Positions 35,530 to 47,376 of a DNA stretch of 64,000 nucleotides are shown here, piece after piece. The translations under genes and the position numbers were made by a program. This DNA is from Nemania diffusa (taxonomy: Eukaryota > Ascomycota > Sordariomycetes > Xylariales > Xylariaceae): contig JBBPUQ010000002.1 of NCBI GenBank assembly GCA_038501195.1, positions 248,001-312,000 of the forward strand. The letters are read 5' to 3'. Position 1 is the first letter of the stretch; every line of letters starts with the position of its first letter. The notes under the pieces were generated by a model that saw only the letters and a program-made list of their open reading frames with translations, had not been told where the DNA came from and did not search any database.

Positions 35530-35849
35530 TTGGCAGAGAGTTCAGTCACAGAGTTCAACAGAGAGGTCGTCATAACGAGGGGAAATGGTAGTAAACAGAG
35601 GAGGGGTAGCAGTATGGAGTTCAATAGATAGACTAAGAAACGAAGTGTTGTTATAAGGAGAGTAAGTGAGGCAGCGGCAGCTCAAGCAACCAACAGCTGA
35701 CGACTGAGATGTCAATCTAGTGTTCCTAACACTAGCAAATTCAGGCCAGTTTCACTACTCACCTGTCTGTTCGACTCAATGAGAAAGGCTCTTCCATCTT
35801 TTGCGAGACTGGCCTGTCTTAACGGAACAAAGTCGCATCGGCTCATTAC
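35530..35849. other. Short gap downstream of the rhodopsin-domain gene
   Basis: AG-rich 3' flank of the rhodopsin-domain gene. No gene, repeat or RNA seen. Confidence 0.3.
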
Positions 35850-36560
35850 ATATACTCCCAGGCATCTTCAGCACCTCGATATCCCCATCAGAGTGAGAGA
35901 TCCAACGAGAGCCCAGTGTAGGGACAGTGCAAGACGCACCATCAACACCGGCAAAGCGATGGTTGGGTTGATGGAAACCTCTGCTGAATTTTACCTGTTC
36001 GACGTATCTCAGGCTCTAGACATCTGCCTTACAGTTGTTCAGCTAGGCGATGGCTGTTCTGCCGGGCTTCATGTAGATGTTGTCAACACATCTACTGCCA
36101 ATGATATCGGCAAAGTGGTGACCGAGATGGAATAAAATAAACCGAAGTACGGACGTGTACAGGTCACCATTTAGAAGGGGAAGACTCCATTTGAATAAAT
36201 GGTAAGCCGCACTGCCGAACCACCCGTCTTCTTATTGACGCCGATGATGTCGGCCTTACCGTCGTTATTCCAACTTCTGACTCATCAGCCTTTCCGATCC
36301 AGTCTCCAAAGTCTGGGCAACTCCCCAGATAGGTTAACCGGCGGTGTCAGGGAAGATGTTGAAAATGACAACTTTACCATCCGATCTAGACATGGTCATC
36401 ATAGCCGTTGGGTTCGCGTACCAGGTTCGGGCAAAGATTTCCCCCAAGGGTCTGGTTATGGGGGATAGAAACACTCTTGGCTTCAAGGCAATACCATTGA
36501 ACAAGGGTCGGTTAGAGACGCCTACATTGGGATGGCGGGAGTAGGTACGGCCAAATATGA
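35850..36560 (-). pseudogene. Degenerate FG-GAP/VCBS-repeat protein fragment
   Basis: On the minus strand, broken frames carry three blocks resembling FG-GAP/VCBS repeat cores: WNNDGKADIIGVNKKTGG (about 36220-36275), HHFADIIGSRCVDNIYMKPG (about 36060-36120) and NHRFAGVDGASC (about 35935-35970). The family motif is FADxDGDGxxDYxxV. The blocks are separated by stops and lie in different frames, so no intact protein is encoded. Such repeats occur in fungal secreted lipases and chitinase-like proteins. The reading is by eye on short motifs and could be over-interpreted. Confidence 0.35.
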
Positions 36561-37712
36561 TAATTTGCTACCCTCTACATCTTCGTGCATACGTACAGTC
36601 GTGCGTGGTACCAGCATATATGTATCAGGGAACCAAACTTTTATCGATACCGCGTTGGTTGATCTCGGCCCCAACGCTGATGCCTAGTATAGGTACCTGT
36701 ACCCGGCACCCTGATGCGCTAATGCCCCGCATTTAACCTTTGCGCAAACCTGCTACATGTCAGTGGATTAGGTACCTAATCTAATGTAACTATCACAATA
36801 ATCGCTTCCACAGTGAATGTAAGTGACTTAGCAGTTGCATACGTCACAATATATACCTGGTACAATGCATCACCTAGATAGGGCTGCCTGTATTCATGCA
36901 TCATTAAGGTTTACAGAATACCATCCCCCAAATTCTAGACCCCAGGTATTTGCGCAGTACATGGACCCTGGTAAATGGTTGGATGAGTTCTGAAACATGC
37001 AGATGCTACCTACGTGATACCGTGACCTCGTGCTTCAGCTACCGGCTGATGCCTGCCAACGCATCGACCGTGACTTCCAGCACTGGTTCGATCTCTTACA
37101 TCAATAGAAGTAGAATTGTATTAACTGTACCTACCTCCTATCTAATGTATACGTACTTACTTACTTACATGTATAACCTACAACAATAACTGTTTGCCCC
37201 TCTACCGTCCTTCCTTTCTCCCATGTGACTGACTACCTTACCTACCTCTACCACCTATGCAAGTAGGTAGGTATCGACACTCATCTCAACAATATCATCA
37301 CGACTTCTTTCTTTCTCGTTCTCTCACTTCATTCGCCTACTTCGTACTGGCATATTGAATTACGTTTTGTATCTCCCGTTCAGTTTATGGCTCTGTGATC
37401 TCGGAGTCATAGCCTTGGCACTACTACAAATCCTAACATCAAAAACGACGACAACAACCACGGCATCTTCCTGTCCCTCGCCTATTTCCTATTCCACGTC
37501 TCGCAACCACAAGGCTAGGCAGGCAAGCGAGCGACTAAGCAACCAAAAAAGAAAGGAATCCTTCGTTTCGTTCCCGCCCAAAACCATATGTATTATTCGC
37601 CCATTCGTCCTCCCTCTCACGAGAGTTCAGTTCAATTCCTCCCAGATCGCGAAACAACATAAAGCCAGAACCATAGCAGCCCGCTACGTAGTAGTGCTAG
37701 TAGCTATCCATA
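36561..37712. other. Gene-free gap upstream of ILM1
   Basis: No supportable gene. The right part (37190-37700) is pyrimidine-rich with TTACTTACTTAC and ACCTACCTCTACC microsatellite-like stretches and is the likely ILM1 promoter and long leader. Confidence 0.35.
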
Positions 37713-38330
37713 ATGGCGCTCATCTCGGCGGGCACCATCCTGACCTCCCTCTGTCTCTTCCACGTCACCCTCGCCTACTTCTTCTTCACGAACCCGCACA
37801 CCATCGCTGACCAGGCTATGGTCTGGGTCTTAGGCGAGGTCATGGGAATGGTACGTCCTTGTTTCTTCCCACTTTCTTGCGTTACAACTTGTAGCGACAA
37901 TACATACTAATGAGTCCTGTTGCAGCCCCCGACGCAGTACTTCTCAACCCCCTCCCCCACGTCCTCCTTCCTTGCCGTCATCCTCTTCCTCGTCGGCCTC
38001 TCGGACCTCACCACGCTGTCCATGCCCGAGGAGATCTGGCTGGTCCACTACTGGGGCGCCCAGGCCCCGGCACGCATCGTTGTCTTCGGCTGCCTGACCC
38101 TTTTCACCTACATCGCCGCCCCCTCGTCGTCGTCGCCCCCCCACATGCTGGCTACCTACGGTACCGCAAGCGGCAGTGAGGGGCTGTGCAACAGGGTCTT
38201 CTTCGCCTTCACATTCCTCGAGTTCCTCAGCTGGTTCTGGGCCTGGGTCACATTGCGCGAAGAGGCCGCTGCCTTTGCTGCCCGCAAGCAGCGGCGGCGC
38301 TCGAGCAGCTACGCGCGGGAGAGGTCGTGA
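37713..38330 (+). CDS. ILM1: Ilm1-family membrane protein
   Basis: Two exons, 37713-37850 and 37926-38330 (180 aa), with a clean GTACGT...TGCAG intron. It matches the fungal Ilm1 (increased loss of mitochondrial DNA) pattern. It starts with MALISAGTILTSLCLFHVTL and AYFFFTNPHTIADQAMVWVL, then LGEVMGMP, the conserved LVGLSDLTTLSMPEEIW..HWGAQAP-like block, and ends with NRVFFAFTFLEFLSWFWAWV followed by a basic tail. Four hydrophobic segments are visible. In yeast the protein is needed for mitochondrial DNA maintenance and localises to the ER; the mechanism is not established. It converges with NAA25, 831 bases away. Confidence 0.9.
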
Positions 38331-39161
38331 ATATACCGGCAGGCTTGGCTCTGGACGCGTCAGGGCGCATTTTTCGGGCGTTGAGCCGTTCTTCCTTATA
38401 GATTTCACGGGCGATATGATAACGCGAGGCAACTGCATGACATGATGAAGATGATGTATTGCACTGGGTACGCGGGAGTGGGGGGCAAACTGCATTACGG
38501 ATATGGTATGGTGCATCCTGCATCTCGGGCACAGCATCGCAACTGGGTCATTTCTCTCTGCTACCCTCTGTCTATCTAGTCGGGGTTCGCATGTTCATGG
38601 TTACGGGTAGAGTGCGGACAAGACCATGTTGCATAGGATAATGATACCCCCTGTTTTTCTTTTCGTTTCTGTAATACTTGCATATTCCCACTGCGCAGTT
38701 TCAAATGACCGCCTCTACGTTTGTAGAGAAATCGGGGCGTAAAAGCGTGTGGTGTGAATACGAAACACCCCCACAATCAGATGAACTGACTGCCTAGGTA
38801 CCTAAGCTTCTGGGCGAGATACGCTCGGGAATGAATTACTAACCTCGCGGTTCCTACGTTAAGAAAATGACAATTCTAAAGTCTCAAGCATATCTACTAT
38901 CTTGGCCTTTAATTGATAATAGTGAAATAAGTCAGATGAAGGAGGTTCCTTCCAGAGATTCAGCTAAGCTTAGCAAGGTAGTACCTGAGTACCTAGGTGC
39001 CTTGGCTTTGCGAGCGAGTCACTAATCGAGTATTCGCTAACTAAGAACGGTTGGGAGATTATGTCCATGATTGATGATTCACTCAAGTCAAAGTCTGGGT
39101 ATGCCTATAAAAACATGCATATTTTATAACCCCCTCCATAAATAAACTTCAAGAAGGACAC
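38331..39161. other. Convergent gap ILM1 / NAA25
   Basis: 3' flanks of two convergent genes. Reading frames at 38336-38537 on the minus strand shadow the ILM1 3' region. Only TACCTAGGT-type motifs (near 38794 and 38988) stand out. Confidence 0.3.
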
Positions 39162-42100
39162 CTACTCAAACCTCACAGCTCCCCACCCCTTAACAACATC
39201 GCGCCACGACTCCGCGACGCCCACGGCCCACTCCTCGCGCGCCTCCTCGGGCACGAAGACCGCCAGCTCCCGCGCCACGTCCCCCGCAAACTCCCCATCT
39301 GCGCCGTGCGCGAGCTCGGCGTCATCAAATGCCCAGCCGACGAGGCGGTCGATCCAGCCGCTGGCGTGCAGGTCTTCGGTGAGCCTCTTGACGCGGTCCT
39401 TCATCCGCGCGTCGGCGGTAGCAGCGGCGGAGAGGAGCTTCTTCGTCTCGGGGGCGAGCCACGCGGCCTCGGCTGTGGCCCGGGATTTGTCGAGCACTCG
39501 GAGGCGGTCGAGTGCTGCGGTGACGTGTTGTGCTGTGCTCTTGATGGCCAGAGCGGACTCGCGGAGCATGCCCATGGCATGTAGGGCTGCGACGCCGTGT
39601 AGGGTGTGCAGCTTCGCTGGGGCCCCGTTGGGAATGGCGAGGAAGTCTTGGATCTGGTAGTTTATGATCGTAAGAATTCGGCGGATAACGGCGAGGATGC
39701 GTTCTCGTGCGGTTTTTGTCGAGGATGCCGGGAGGACGGCCTCGTATATGAGTTTGACGAGCTTCGCGAGCTCGGTCACCGTTCTAAAGTACCAGGCCTC
39801 TGGGCCCGTTAAGTCATTCTCATCAAAACCTTCGCCATATGTGAGCGCGTCAAGATGCATGTATAAAGTCTGACAGGAGGAGGTAGTAGTTTGCCAGTCT
39901 ACTTGGAGGAGCTGGGTGATTTGTGATGGCTTGAAATCCTTGGGTTGTGCAAAGCTAACTAGATCGAGGAAGCGCTCGGCTAGGATGCTTAGATGACAAC
40001 GACGGTTCTTTTCATTAGTCAGTTTAATCATGACAAAATTATAAGGGTACGAGTGTTGAACGAACCGTAGGCAGAGGACCACAGGCAGCGAGCGCCTGGA
40101 TTGGGGTAGACTGGGGTCCTGCCCAGTTTGGCAAAGGATTATAGTCGGTAAAGTCCTGAAGCTCGTAGTTGGGGGATAAAGAGCCTAGTATTAATTGAAT
40201 CAGTCTCAAGGTTTAACGGGTCTAAGGGCAAGAGGGCGATGCACACCAATAAGCGGCTCATCTTCAATGGCTGTCTCGTTTCGGCCACTCTTGAGCCGGA
40301 TGCCTCGGCGGTTTTCTACCACGGCCAATATGACAACACAGTTACGACTCTGATTCTGTGCAAGCTCTATGACGCTCGGGAGTTCTGCATAGCTGTTGTT
40401 CTGCAGTGTCTTGACTACGGTGTCCGGGTATCTCTTCTCAAGGGCTGTTTTGAAGTGGCGTATAAAGGGCTCCCCAAAGCTGCTAAGATGAGTAGGCCCT
40501 GTCATAAAATGGCTAGGAGATATCGAAGCCAGACGGTCAAGACAGACGGTGCCTAAGCATTCCAAGAGAGTATTCTTGACGTCGAAGAGATTCCAGATTT
40601 CCAATGCCCGCGTCACACATCCCATCATGAGATACAGTTTAACGAGCAATAGACGTAATGAATCGTTTCTGGGTGTCTCTTTGAGGTAAAAGTCAAGCCA
40701 TATAACGGCCTGTAAGAATAGGTGAATGTTGCTGTGATAGAGAGGAGAGCCTATCATATGCGGCCTTACTTTGCGACCGAGTCCAGCAAGCTTGACGAGG
40801 CAGATGGAACCTAGAACTGCAAGGTTTGAGAGCGGATCCTCCGTCACACTGGAGACTTTCTGTGACACATCTCTATCTTGTATTCCAAGGCGAAATGCCT
40901 CGAGGGCATCTTTCGTAATACTCTTCAGGCAGGACACGCAGTCTAGGCTATCGTTAGCCCTAGAGCAGCAGGACCTGCATTCTTCCCCGGCAGTGAGTGA
41001 GGTTGCTTGGAAGAATCTGACTCTTAGCCTAAGAGAGATAAGTAGCAACACGGTAAACAGATTAGAACCCTGTGAGTGTTAGGTGCATTGTCCATGTGTA
41101 GTATAATACATGCTTGCTTACCTGGGTTTCCTCGGCATGCTTGGTTTTCAATACCTCTATAAAATCAGCAATCTCTTCCTTGTTGAGGAGTTCGAGGTAT
41201 CCCTTCAGCATAGTGAAGCAATTAGAATCTTTAATGTGTTCTTGGGAAAGTTGGATGAGATGCTGGATCTTGTCATTGTCCCTGGGTTTGCTCTTGGAGG
41301 ATTCCGTGCTTATCGCGGCCCGAGTAAAGAGGATATCGAGCTTAATTCGGTTGTAATTTTGTTGAAAGATCGGGTTCATGCGATTCCTGTTAATAAGGAT
41401 ACGAACTACAGATTTAAGCTTCTTGCGAAAGACCTTTAGCGCTCTTTGAAAATAAGGTCAGTATTGATATTTATCGCTTGACCCCTATATAGTTTACGCA
41501 CTCTTGTCCGTTAGGCAACTGTTTGATAGCCGTAACAGTACTCGTCCAGAGGAACCATTCGCGTGACATATTTATGTATTGCTCTCTGATGACATCCTCG
41601 GAAGCAACGCTAGAAGCTGAGCTCGCGGTGCTGTCTGCCTGTTGAGCAGAGGTTGGACTCTTGTTGGTTTCTGTTGTAGAGGATTTCTCTTGTCCTGTGG
41701 CAATGACCCTGTCGAAAACGGCATTCGCAACATGGATAATCGCCTCCCAGTGATGGTTCAAGGTTAGAAGTCGTAAGCTTAGTAAAAAGGCATCGGTGAA
41801 CCCGTGTTCAAGGAAGTATAATGGACCCCAAATCGGTAGCGAAAGGAGTTTTAAATTCTCCTGAGCCAAGCCAAACTTTTCTCGAATCTGAATCCAAAGT
41901 TTAATCTCGTCTTCGCTGATAGGTATTTGACCTGAGGGTGTCTGTTCTTTTCCACTCTGTTTTCATTAGTTTGGCGCCATCTTTTGGATATCCATTTAGT
42001 CTGGATTGCTTACTGAAGCACGTAGGTTGAAAGCTCTATCGACTTGAGCTTTAACTAAATTGGGGAATAAATTTTTCTTCATCCCGTGGGTGGTTTCGGC

Positions 42101-43205
42101 TGTCTGGAATCGTGTTAGGCGGGGCTAATTTCGGGTAGAATACGATACTTACTGCAACGAGGAAAGTGGTGAGAATGTTCTGAAACAAAAGCTTACGATC
42201 TCCGGGGAAGGTTTTGTTGAGCGATACGGCAATCTTTACGTGGTCAATTTCGAAAAGGATAGGTTATTGTACATCGAAAATACCTCTTGAGCATTCTCCC
42301 AATCTGAATGCCACATGCAAGCCTCGAGGCACCTGGCGCCTAGGTTTTTGTCTTTAGGGAGAGCCTTTGCGAGTCTGGCGCGAAGTACTCCGATCGTCTT
42401 AGCATAGTCCATTGAGAACCCGTCGATTGCGAATTCATAGAGGTCCAAGGCATCGATATCTTTGACGATTGTATTATCGTTGACCATAGCCTGTACGGCC
42501 TCTCTACCAATAGTGCGGTCTGTGGCATTGTCGCCACGAGACTTCGCAGCAATCTCAACTGCCTGCGAGGGATGGATAGTCAGTCAACCTTGGTCATGAA
42601 GAAAGAGATATCACTTCTCCTCTCACGGAATTGTACAATCCATGAAGAAGTTCGCGGTCTTATGACTCTGTCCTGATCTCTCATTGCCTCACTCAAGGAT
42701 ATATGCAACCCGAGGCCACAAATTGTAGGAGAAGTAGAAAGCTACTCATTAAATCCTATAGTAGTGCATGCTATGAGGATGGCGTGTTAGATGTGGCCAA
42801 GTCGATTGCCATGATTGGCGGGAAAGAGAGTAGATAGAACGGCTCCCGCCTAACTTTGAATGAGTTGCACTCATGATCTGACAGCCTTATTTATGAGGCA
42901 TAAGAGGCCGTCGATTGTGTTACAAGATCAACTCTCTAAAAAGATATGATCTACTTCAAGGACATGCTATGTATGTGCTCTACACACACATGATGTACAC
43001 ACAGTAGAAGATGCGAGACATAGGAGACGAAGCACAGGACTGAACGTACCTTGTAGTATTCGTCCTTGGTTGACTTGTGGCGCTGACGCGCGAGGTTCGC
43101 AGCTATGCTCCATTGCTGGTCGTGAAAGGCATTGTCAAGCTGCATATCCACGCTATTCTTGAGCTGCACGACCCGCGGCGCGGGCGGGATCCTCGGGGGC
43201 ATCAT
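39162..43205 (-). CDS. NAA25: NatB N-terminal acetyltransferase auxiliary subunit (Mdm20/Arm1)
   Basis: Ten exons close in phase: 43205-43050, 42562-42284, 42233-42153, 42103-42014, 41956-41502, 41443-41122, 41069-40770, 40709-40247, 40184-40066 and 40007-39162 (1036 aa). The start MMPPRIPPAPRVVQLKNSVD, then AFHDQQWSIAANLARQRHKS and YYKAVEIAAKSRGDNATDR, is typical of fungal Mdm20. Helical TPR-like repeats continue (LRLLLVKLYLMMGCVTRALE). The tail block ELQDFTDYNPLPNWAGPQST joins CHLSILAERFLDLVSFAQPK and DFKPSQI, as in filamentous-fungal orthologues. The subunit anchors NatB (catalytic Naa20) to ribosomes to acetylate Met-Asp/Glu/Asn N-termini. The intron at 40769-40710 is 60 nt with no in-frame stop on removal or retention, so it is easily missed. 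Confidence 0.9.
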
Positions 43206-44463
43206 AATGCTGGACGTCGCTTTGTGGGTGAGCCTGTGGCGATCATGGGCGGCGACGGCGAGGTTCTACTGCAATGGCAAAGGTGAGCGTCGCAGCTGTT
43301 GCAGCTGTTTTTGGTGGGGTGGTGGAAGAAATAGGTGGTGCGGCGGCCGCGGGAAGATGGAGAATTAGCGTCAGTGGGGGATATCATGGTACACTGGTCT
43401 AAGATGAACAAGAAGTTTGGGCGATGCTGCTGAGATGTTGTCACAATACATGAACGTGATAAAGTTGAATAGCTGTACTTGGAATGCCGTGAATTTCCTT
43501 TTGCTCGGGTGATACCTTTATATGAATGGGCGCAGCAATAGATGCCACGATTTTGGGACCTGTGGCCCTGTGGTATTCTGTAATACTACCTACCTAAGGT
43601 ACCTACCTCTAGAAGGCGCCTAATCTTCGGGGTACGGCTGAAGAAGCGATTTTGGACTCTTTACTGTACCCAGTACCTAGATCCCCAATGCTTCGCGTTG
43701 CAACCCAATTCGTGTAGGTAGTCTTCGTAAAGGCCCAATGCCATTACCCCTTATTGTAGACAGATATTAATTAGCGTGGGAAGCAGCTAATGTGCGTTGC
43801 ATACGCCTCAAGCTTCCTCCTCAAAGCACATTACATCTTAGCTTTGGTGGGGTGAATTGATGCCCCGCATTGAGGTGGGGGAGAGTATACATGTAGGTTA
43901 GGTAGGTAGGTAGGTAATCTTATATCCAACATTTACGCATGATCCTAGAGGAAATATTTACCTAGCGAGGACCTCCTATCGACCCGTGGTAACATAATAC
44001 TTTTACAATGCCCAGCAAGACTACCTAAGTACCTAGGGTATCAACGGTTCGTATTTGTTACCTGTGCATATAATGTATGAGAAAGTAAAAAATATACCTT
44101 CTTACTACTACCTAACTATACCATAGTCATGCACGAAATGGTTTGTAAGTTGTAGTGGTATAATACACCTAGAGGGCTACCTAGGTAGTTGATGCTGTTG
44201 CGGCCCCAAGGTTTCCATACCCCTTCAGGAATAGAGTATAGAATAGGAAACTGATAGATATGGTATACATTAGGTATCAATCGCCCGGCGCATCTATAAA
44301 AGCGCAAATCATTTCTTGTGAATTGTATACACTTATTGTTGTTACAAGGATGTGTGAGCGTAGCTCTTCCATAGGGTAGCCGTGCCGACTATATTTCGTG
44401 CCGTGATTTCCGCGCTCTTGTCGCGGCTATTGGTCTTTGCCGTAGAATTGAATTGCAGCCAGC
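43206..44463. other. Gene-free gap between COX23 and NAA25
   Basis: NAA25 promoter side and downstream of COX23. It is rich in AGGTA/TACCT words, including TTAGGTAGGTAGGTAGGTAA near 43899 and CTACCTACCTAAGGTACCTA near 43588. No gene was found; minus frames at 43202-43444 and 44116-44307 have no recognisable motif. Confidence 0.35.
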
Positions 44464-44976
44464 CTAGGAAAAGAAGCCACCCGCTTTCTTCCTGTCCTCC
44501 TTACGCTTGTCCATCTTGAGAAGGGGAGGAGTGTCAGGAGATGCTAAACCAAATGACAGGGTTTAGATTGCGTTGTGCACGGTACTTACCCATTCCTTTT
44601 TGCACGCCCGGTAAGCCCTAGAGAAAGATTGCCGTATCAGCATCTGTGCATTGTAGTGTATGTTTCCGCATTCTCTCAAATTCGGCCGGTCGGTTCGTGT
44701 AAGGGGACGTGGTAGAGGGGCCTCGAGAGCACTCACTCGAAGTAGTCGCTGCACATCGCTCGGTCGCCTCCGTTACGATTGAGACACCGTATGCTCTTTG
44801 ATGCCGCTTCCTGGCATGGGTCGAAATACTCGGATTTGGACTTGCTAAATGCCAATGACGGAGGGATTAGTGTTGCCCAGATAGGTACGACGGACGAATA
44901 GGTTTGCGTACTTTTGGAACTTGCGCTTTGTGTCCTTGTCCCATGGACCGTCGTTACTATCATCTGGCGTGGGCAT
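44464..44976 (-). CDS. COX23: Cox23, mitochondrial intermembrane-space twin-CX9C protein
   Basis: Four small exons fit exactly: 44976-44912, 44844-44737, 44617-44590 and 44514-44464 (83 aa). The protein starts MPTPDDSNDGPWDKDTKRKF and has SEYFDPCQEAASKSIRCLN, then NRNGGDRAMCSDYFEAYRAC, and ends with KKAGGFFS. Both CX9C motifs are exact (CQEAASKSIRC and CSDYFEAYRAC), the coiled-coil-helix fold oxidised by the Mia40 pathway. Cox23 is required for cytochrome c oxidase assembly and is linked to mitochondrial copper homeostasis. The gene is split into pieces as short as 28 nt, so gene callers could easily miss it; the phase agreement at all three introns is strong evidence. Confidence 0.92.
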
Positions 44977-47376
44977 GATGGGCCATCAAGCGTGTATGGG
45001 GCGAGGCGCGGGTAGATTCGAGAGACTAATCGCCCAAACGCCTCATCGAGAATCAAGTTTGTTGGATTGTCGTGACGATTAGCTATGTGGGAGCATTATG
45101 CGTGCACCATGTAGCTCGCCTTGATAGATGTAGGTATCGATAAGAGCTTTGATTACATAAGGAATCGAAGCGTAGGTATATCATTTTTGTGGGTCACCCC
45201 ATTCTTCTCAGCCAATTACACCCACTTTACAATACACTATACTGAGATGAAATATGATGCTGCCTCAATTTTAGCTCATTATTCAGAAGAGATGGTTAGA
45301 AACGTGGCTGGTACGTGCCTAATCTGAATTATGCGCCTGGTGTACTATATTGTAGAGAAAAGACATTTATTGTTGCTCTCTGGTGGTTTTATATGTCACG
45401 GTCCCATATATCAGCAACGTTCGAACTTCGAGGTTCTACTTTTTGGTAGTGCTTGTTATAATTCCTTTCCGTGACATTATACTACTAAACCTACCTAGGT
45501 AGCTACGTTTTTTTCTATTCAAGAGATTTTTTAGCTAGCTAATTCTTTCAACTTTTATGCTAGACTAGACGATCTCTGAGCGCCGCGCTAGAATGATTCC
45601 CCTCTACTTGACGGCATGACACATAATTTTCCTCCATCCAAATGTCGCTTCAACTCGAGCTGCTCTTTGATCTTTTGATGGTTTTTTTTTAAAATTCACC
45701 TGAGTGAAGCTTTCTGTTTACCTTGTCGAAGGTACAACAACAATTTCCATTATCTTCCAAATTCACAAAATGATTTGCTCGCTTCTCTGACGATGAAGGG
45801 TGCTTTCACATCACGACTTAAAGATCACATATTGACACATTGACAGTGTTGGAGCTTATTCAAGTAGCTATGCATGGGTGGCAATTAAACTTATAAGTAT
45901 ATAAATGGTCTTAAAAAGACATAAAGTAAAAAGAAATTGAAACAACCTAATATTTAAATTATTTATCACGGAACAGCACAACAGCATTATACTACAACAT
46001 CATTGTTACAAAGCAAAGGCAAAACATTGAAAAAGGTTAAAATTAAGTATAGCAAACATAATCTTACGTAAATAATTGTTTAGTAAAACTTGAGAAGAAG
46101 CAGCGATATAGCTATATTGTTTCTTGTTAATATAAGCAGTTTAAAGTTGTGATCAATGTAATATAGGCTTTTTAAATTCAGCAATCTTTAATTTTATTAT
46201 CACGTAGCTTTAAACATCTAGTGTGATGCAGGAAAAACAACGCCATTAATACTGTTCCGGTATTAACGGTATATATAACGAGTAACATTTACAAAAATGG
46301 ATATTTATGATGCTGGCCTATCATCGGGTTTGATAAAGTATTAAAAGACTAACCCTCCTCTTTTAACGACTTATTTACACATACGGTATCACGTAGATCT
46401 ACATATGAGGGCCACGTAAATAAAAAAAAGGAGCTATAATAAGTAAATGGGTAACAAAATGATAAATCACATGGTGACTCTTTGGTAATGCTAGCAATGA
46501 TACATACTTTTGGAAGAGCAGTCCCTTAACTAAAAATCTCCACCTGAACTATGTTAAGCCTCGATTTTCTTTTGTTGAGGGTATCTTCTTGCACTCGAGG
46601 TACCACTTAAGAAGTTGTACGTATGTCTAGGGCCACACAAGATAATTTGGATTGCCGATACCCCTCATCAAGTTCCATCGTTCTTATTCGCCAGTAGTAG
46701 CTTTGATAGAATCATAAAAAATTAGAAGACTAAACCCACATCGTCTTCCCTCCCTAGCTCGACTCCTCGAGCATTATAAATTGTAACTTTCTTGTAGCTG
46801 AGATAAGTTTGTAGTACTGTACCACATTAGGCACGAGAACTCTGGCCCGAACGCCCCATATAACAAGTAGGAGAACCATTTATAAGCTGGGTTTTGTGCG
46901 CCTATCGTATATTGTGGCGTCGAATTATGTCTGAGGAATCTACTGTGTAAGTAAAACGATAGGGAGGTAATATCTGGAAAACTGTCAGGTCATATACTAA
47001 GCAGGCAGGGATTGCCAATGTAACATCCCGGTTATCTGACCGTCTTGGGAGTTAAGCCGGTCGAAGTGGAGGAACCATACCAACTTCTTCCTTGCCCGCA
47101 TAGAGGGCTATGAAAATTTAGTTAATTGGCCATGAAAGGTCCAAGCCTAGCACAAGATAATAAATCACGTCACCGCCTGGTCCAATTCTAAGTAGACAAG
47201 TCTTAATATATTCCCATCTCGTTCCTTACCGTGAGCGAGAGATGAAAAACTTAGAACGGACCCTGCGATTTGTCCAACTGGCTTTCAGAATATCGGTCAG
47301 GATATCTCTGCCGAGAAACTTCCGACGCAACGCATCTTCCAGCAGCGGATGCTCCAGGATTTTCCCCTATTCGGCC
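44977..47376. other. Long gene-free, partly AT-rich gap
   Basis: About 2.4 kb without a supportable gene. 45880-46480 is AT-rich (many TTAAA/TATA words, scattered stops in all frames). 46980-47120 is of ordinary composition and leads into the CMD-like gene. I looked for LTR or transposase traces and saw none that I could defend. Confidence 0.35.

Noticed and set aside
37060..37110. Possible tRNA (GGTTCGATCTC resembles a B box)
   Set aside because: No acceptor or D-arm pairing around it.
47020..47110. Possible 5S rRNA fragment (ATCCCGGTTATCTGACCGTC)
   Set aside because: Only a few words resemble 5S rRNA; the helices and length are missing.
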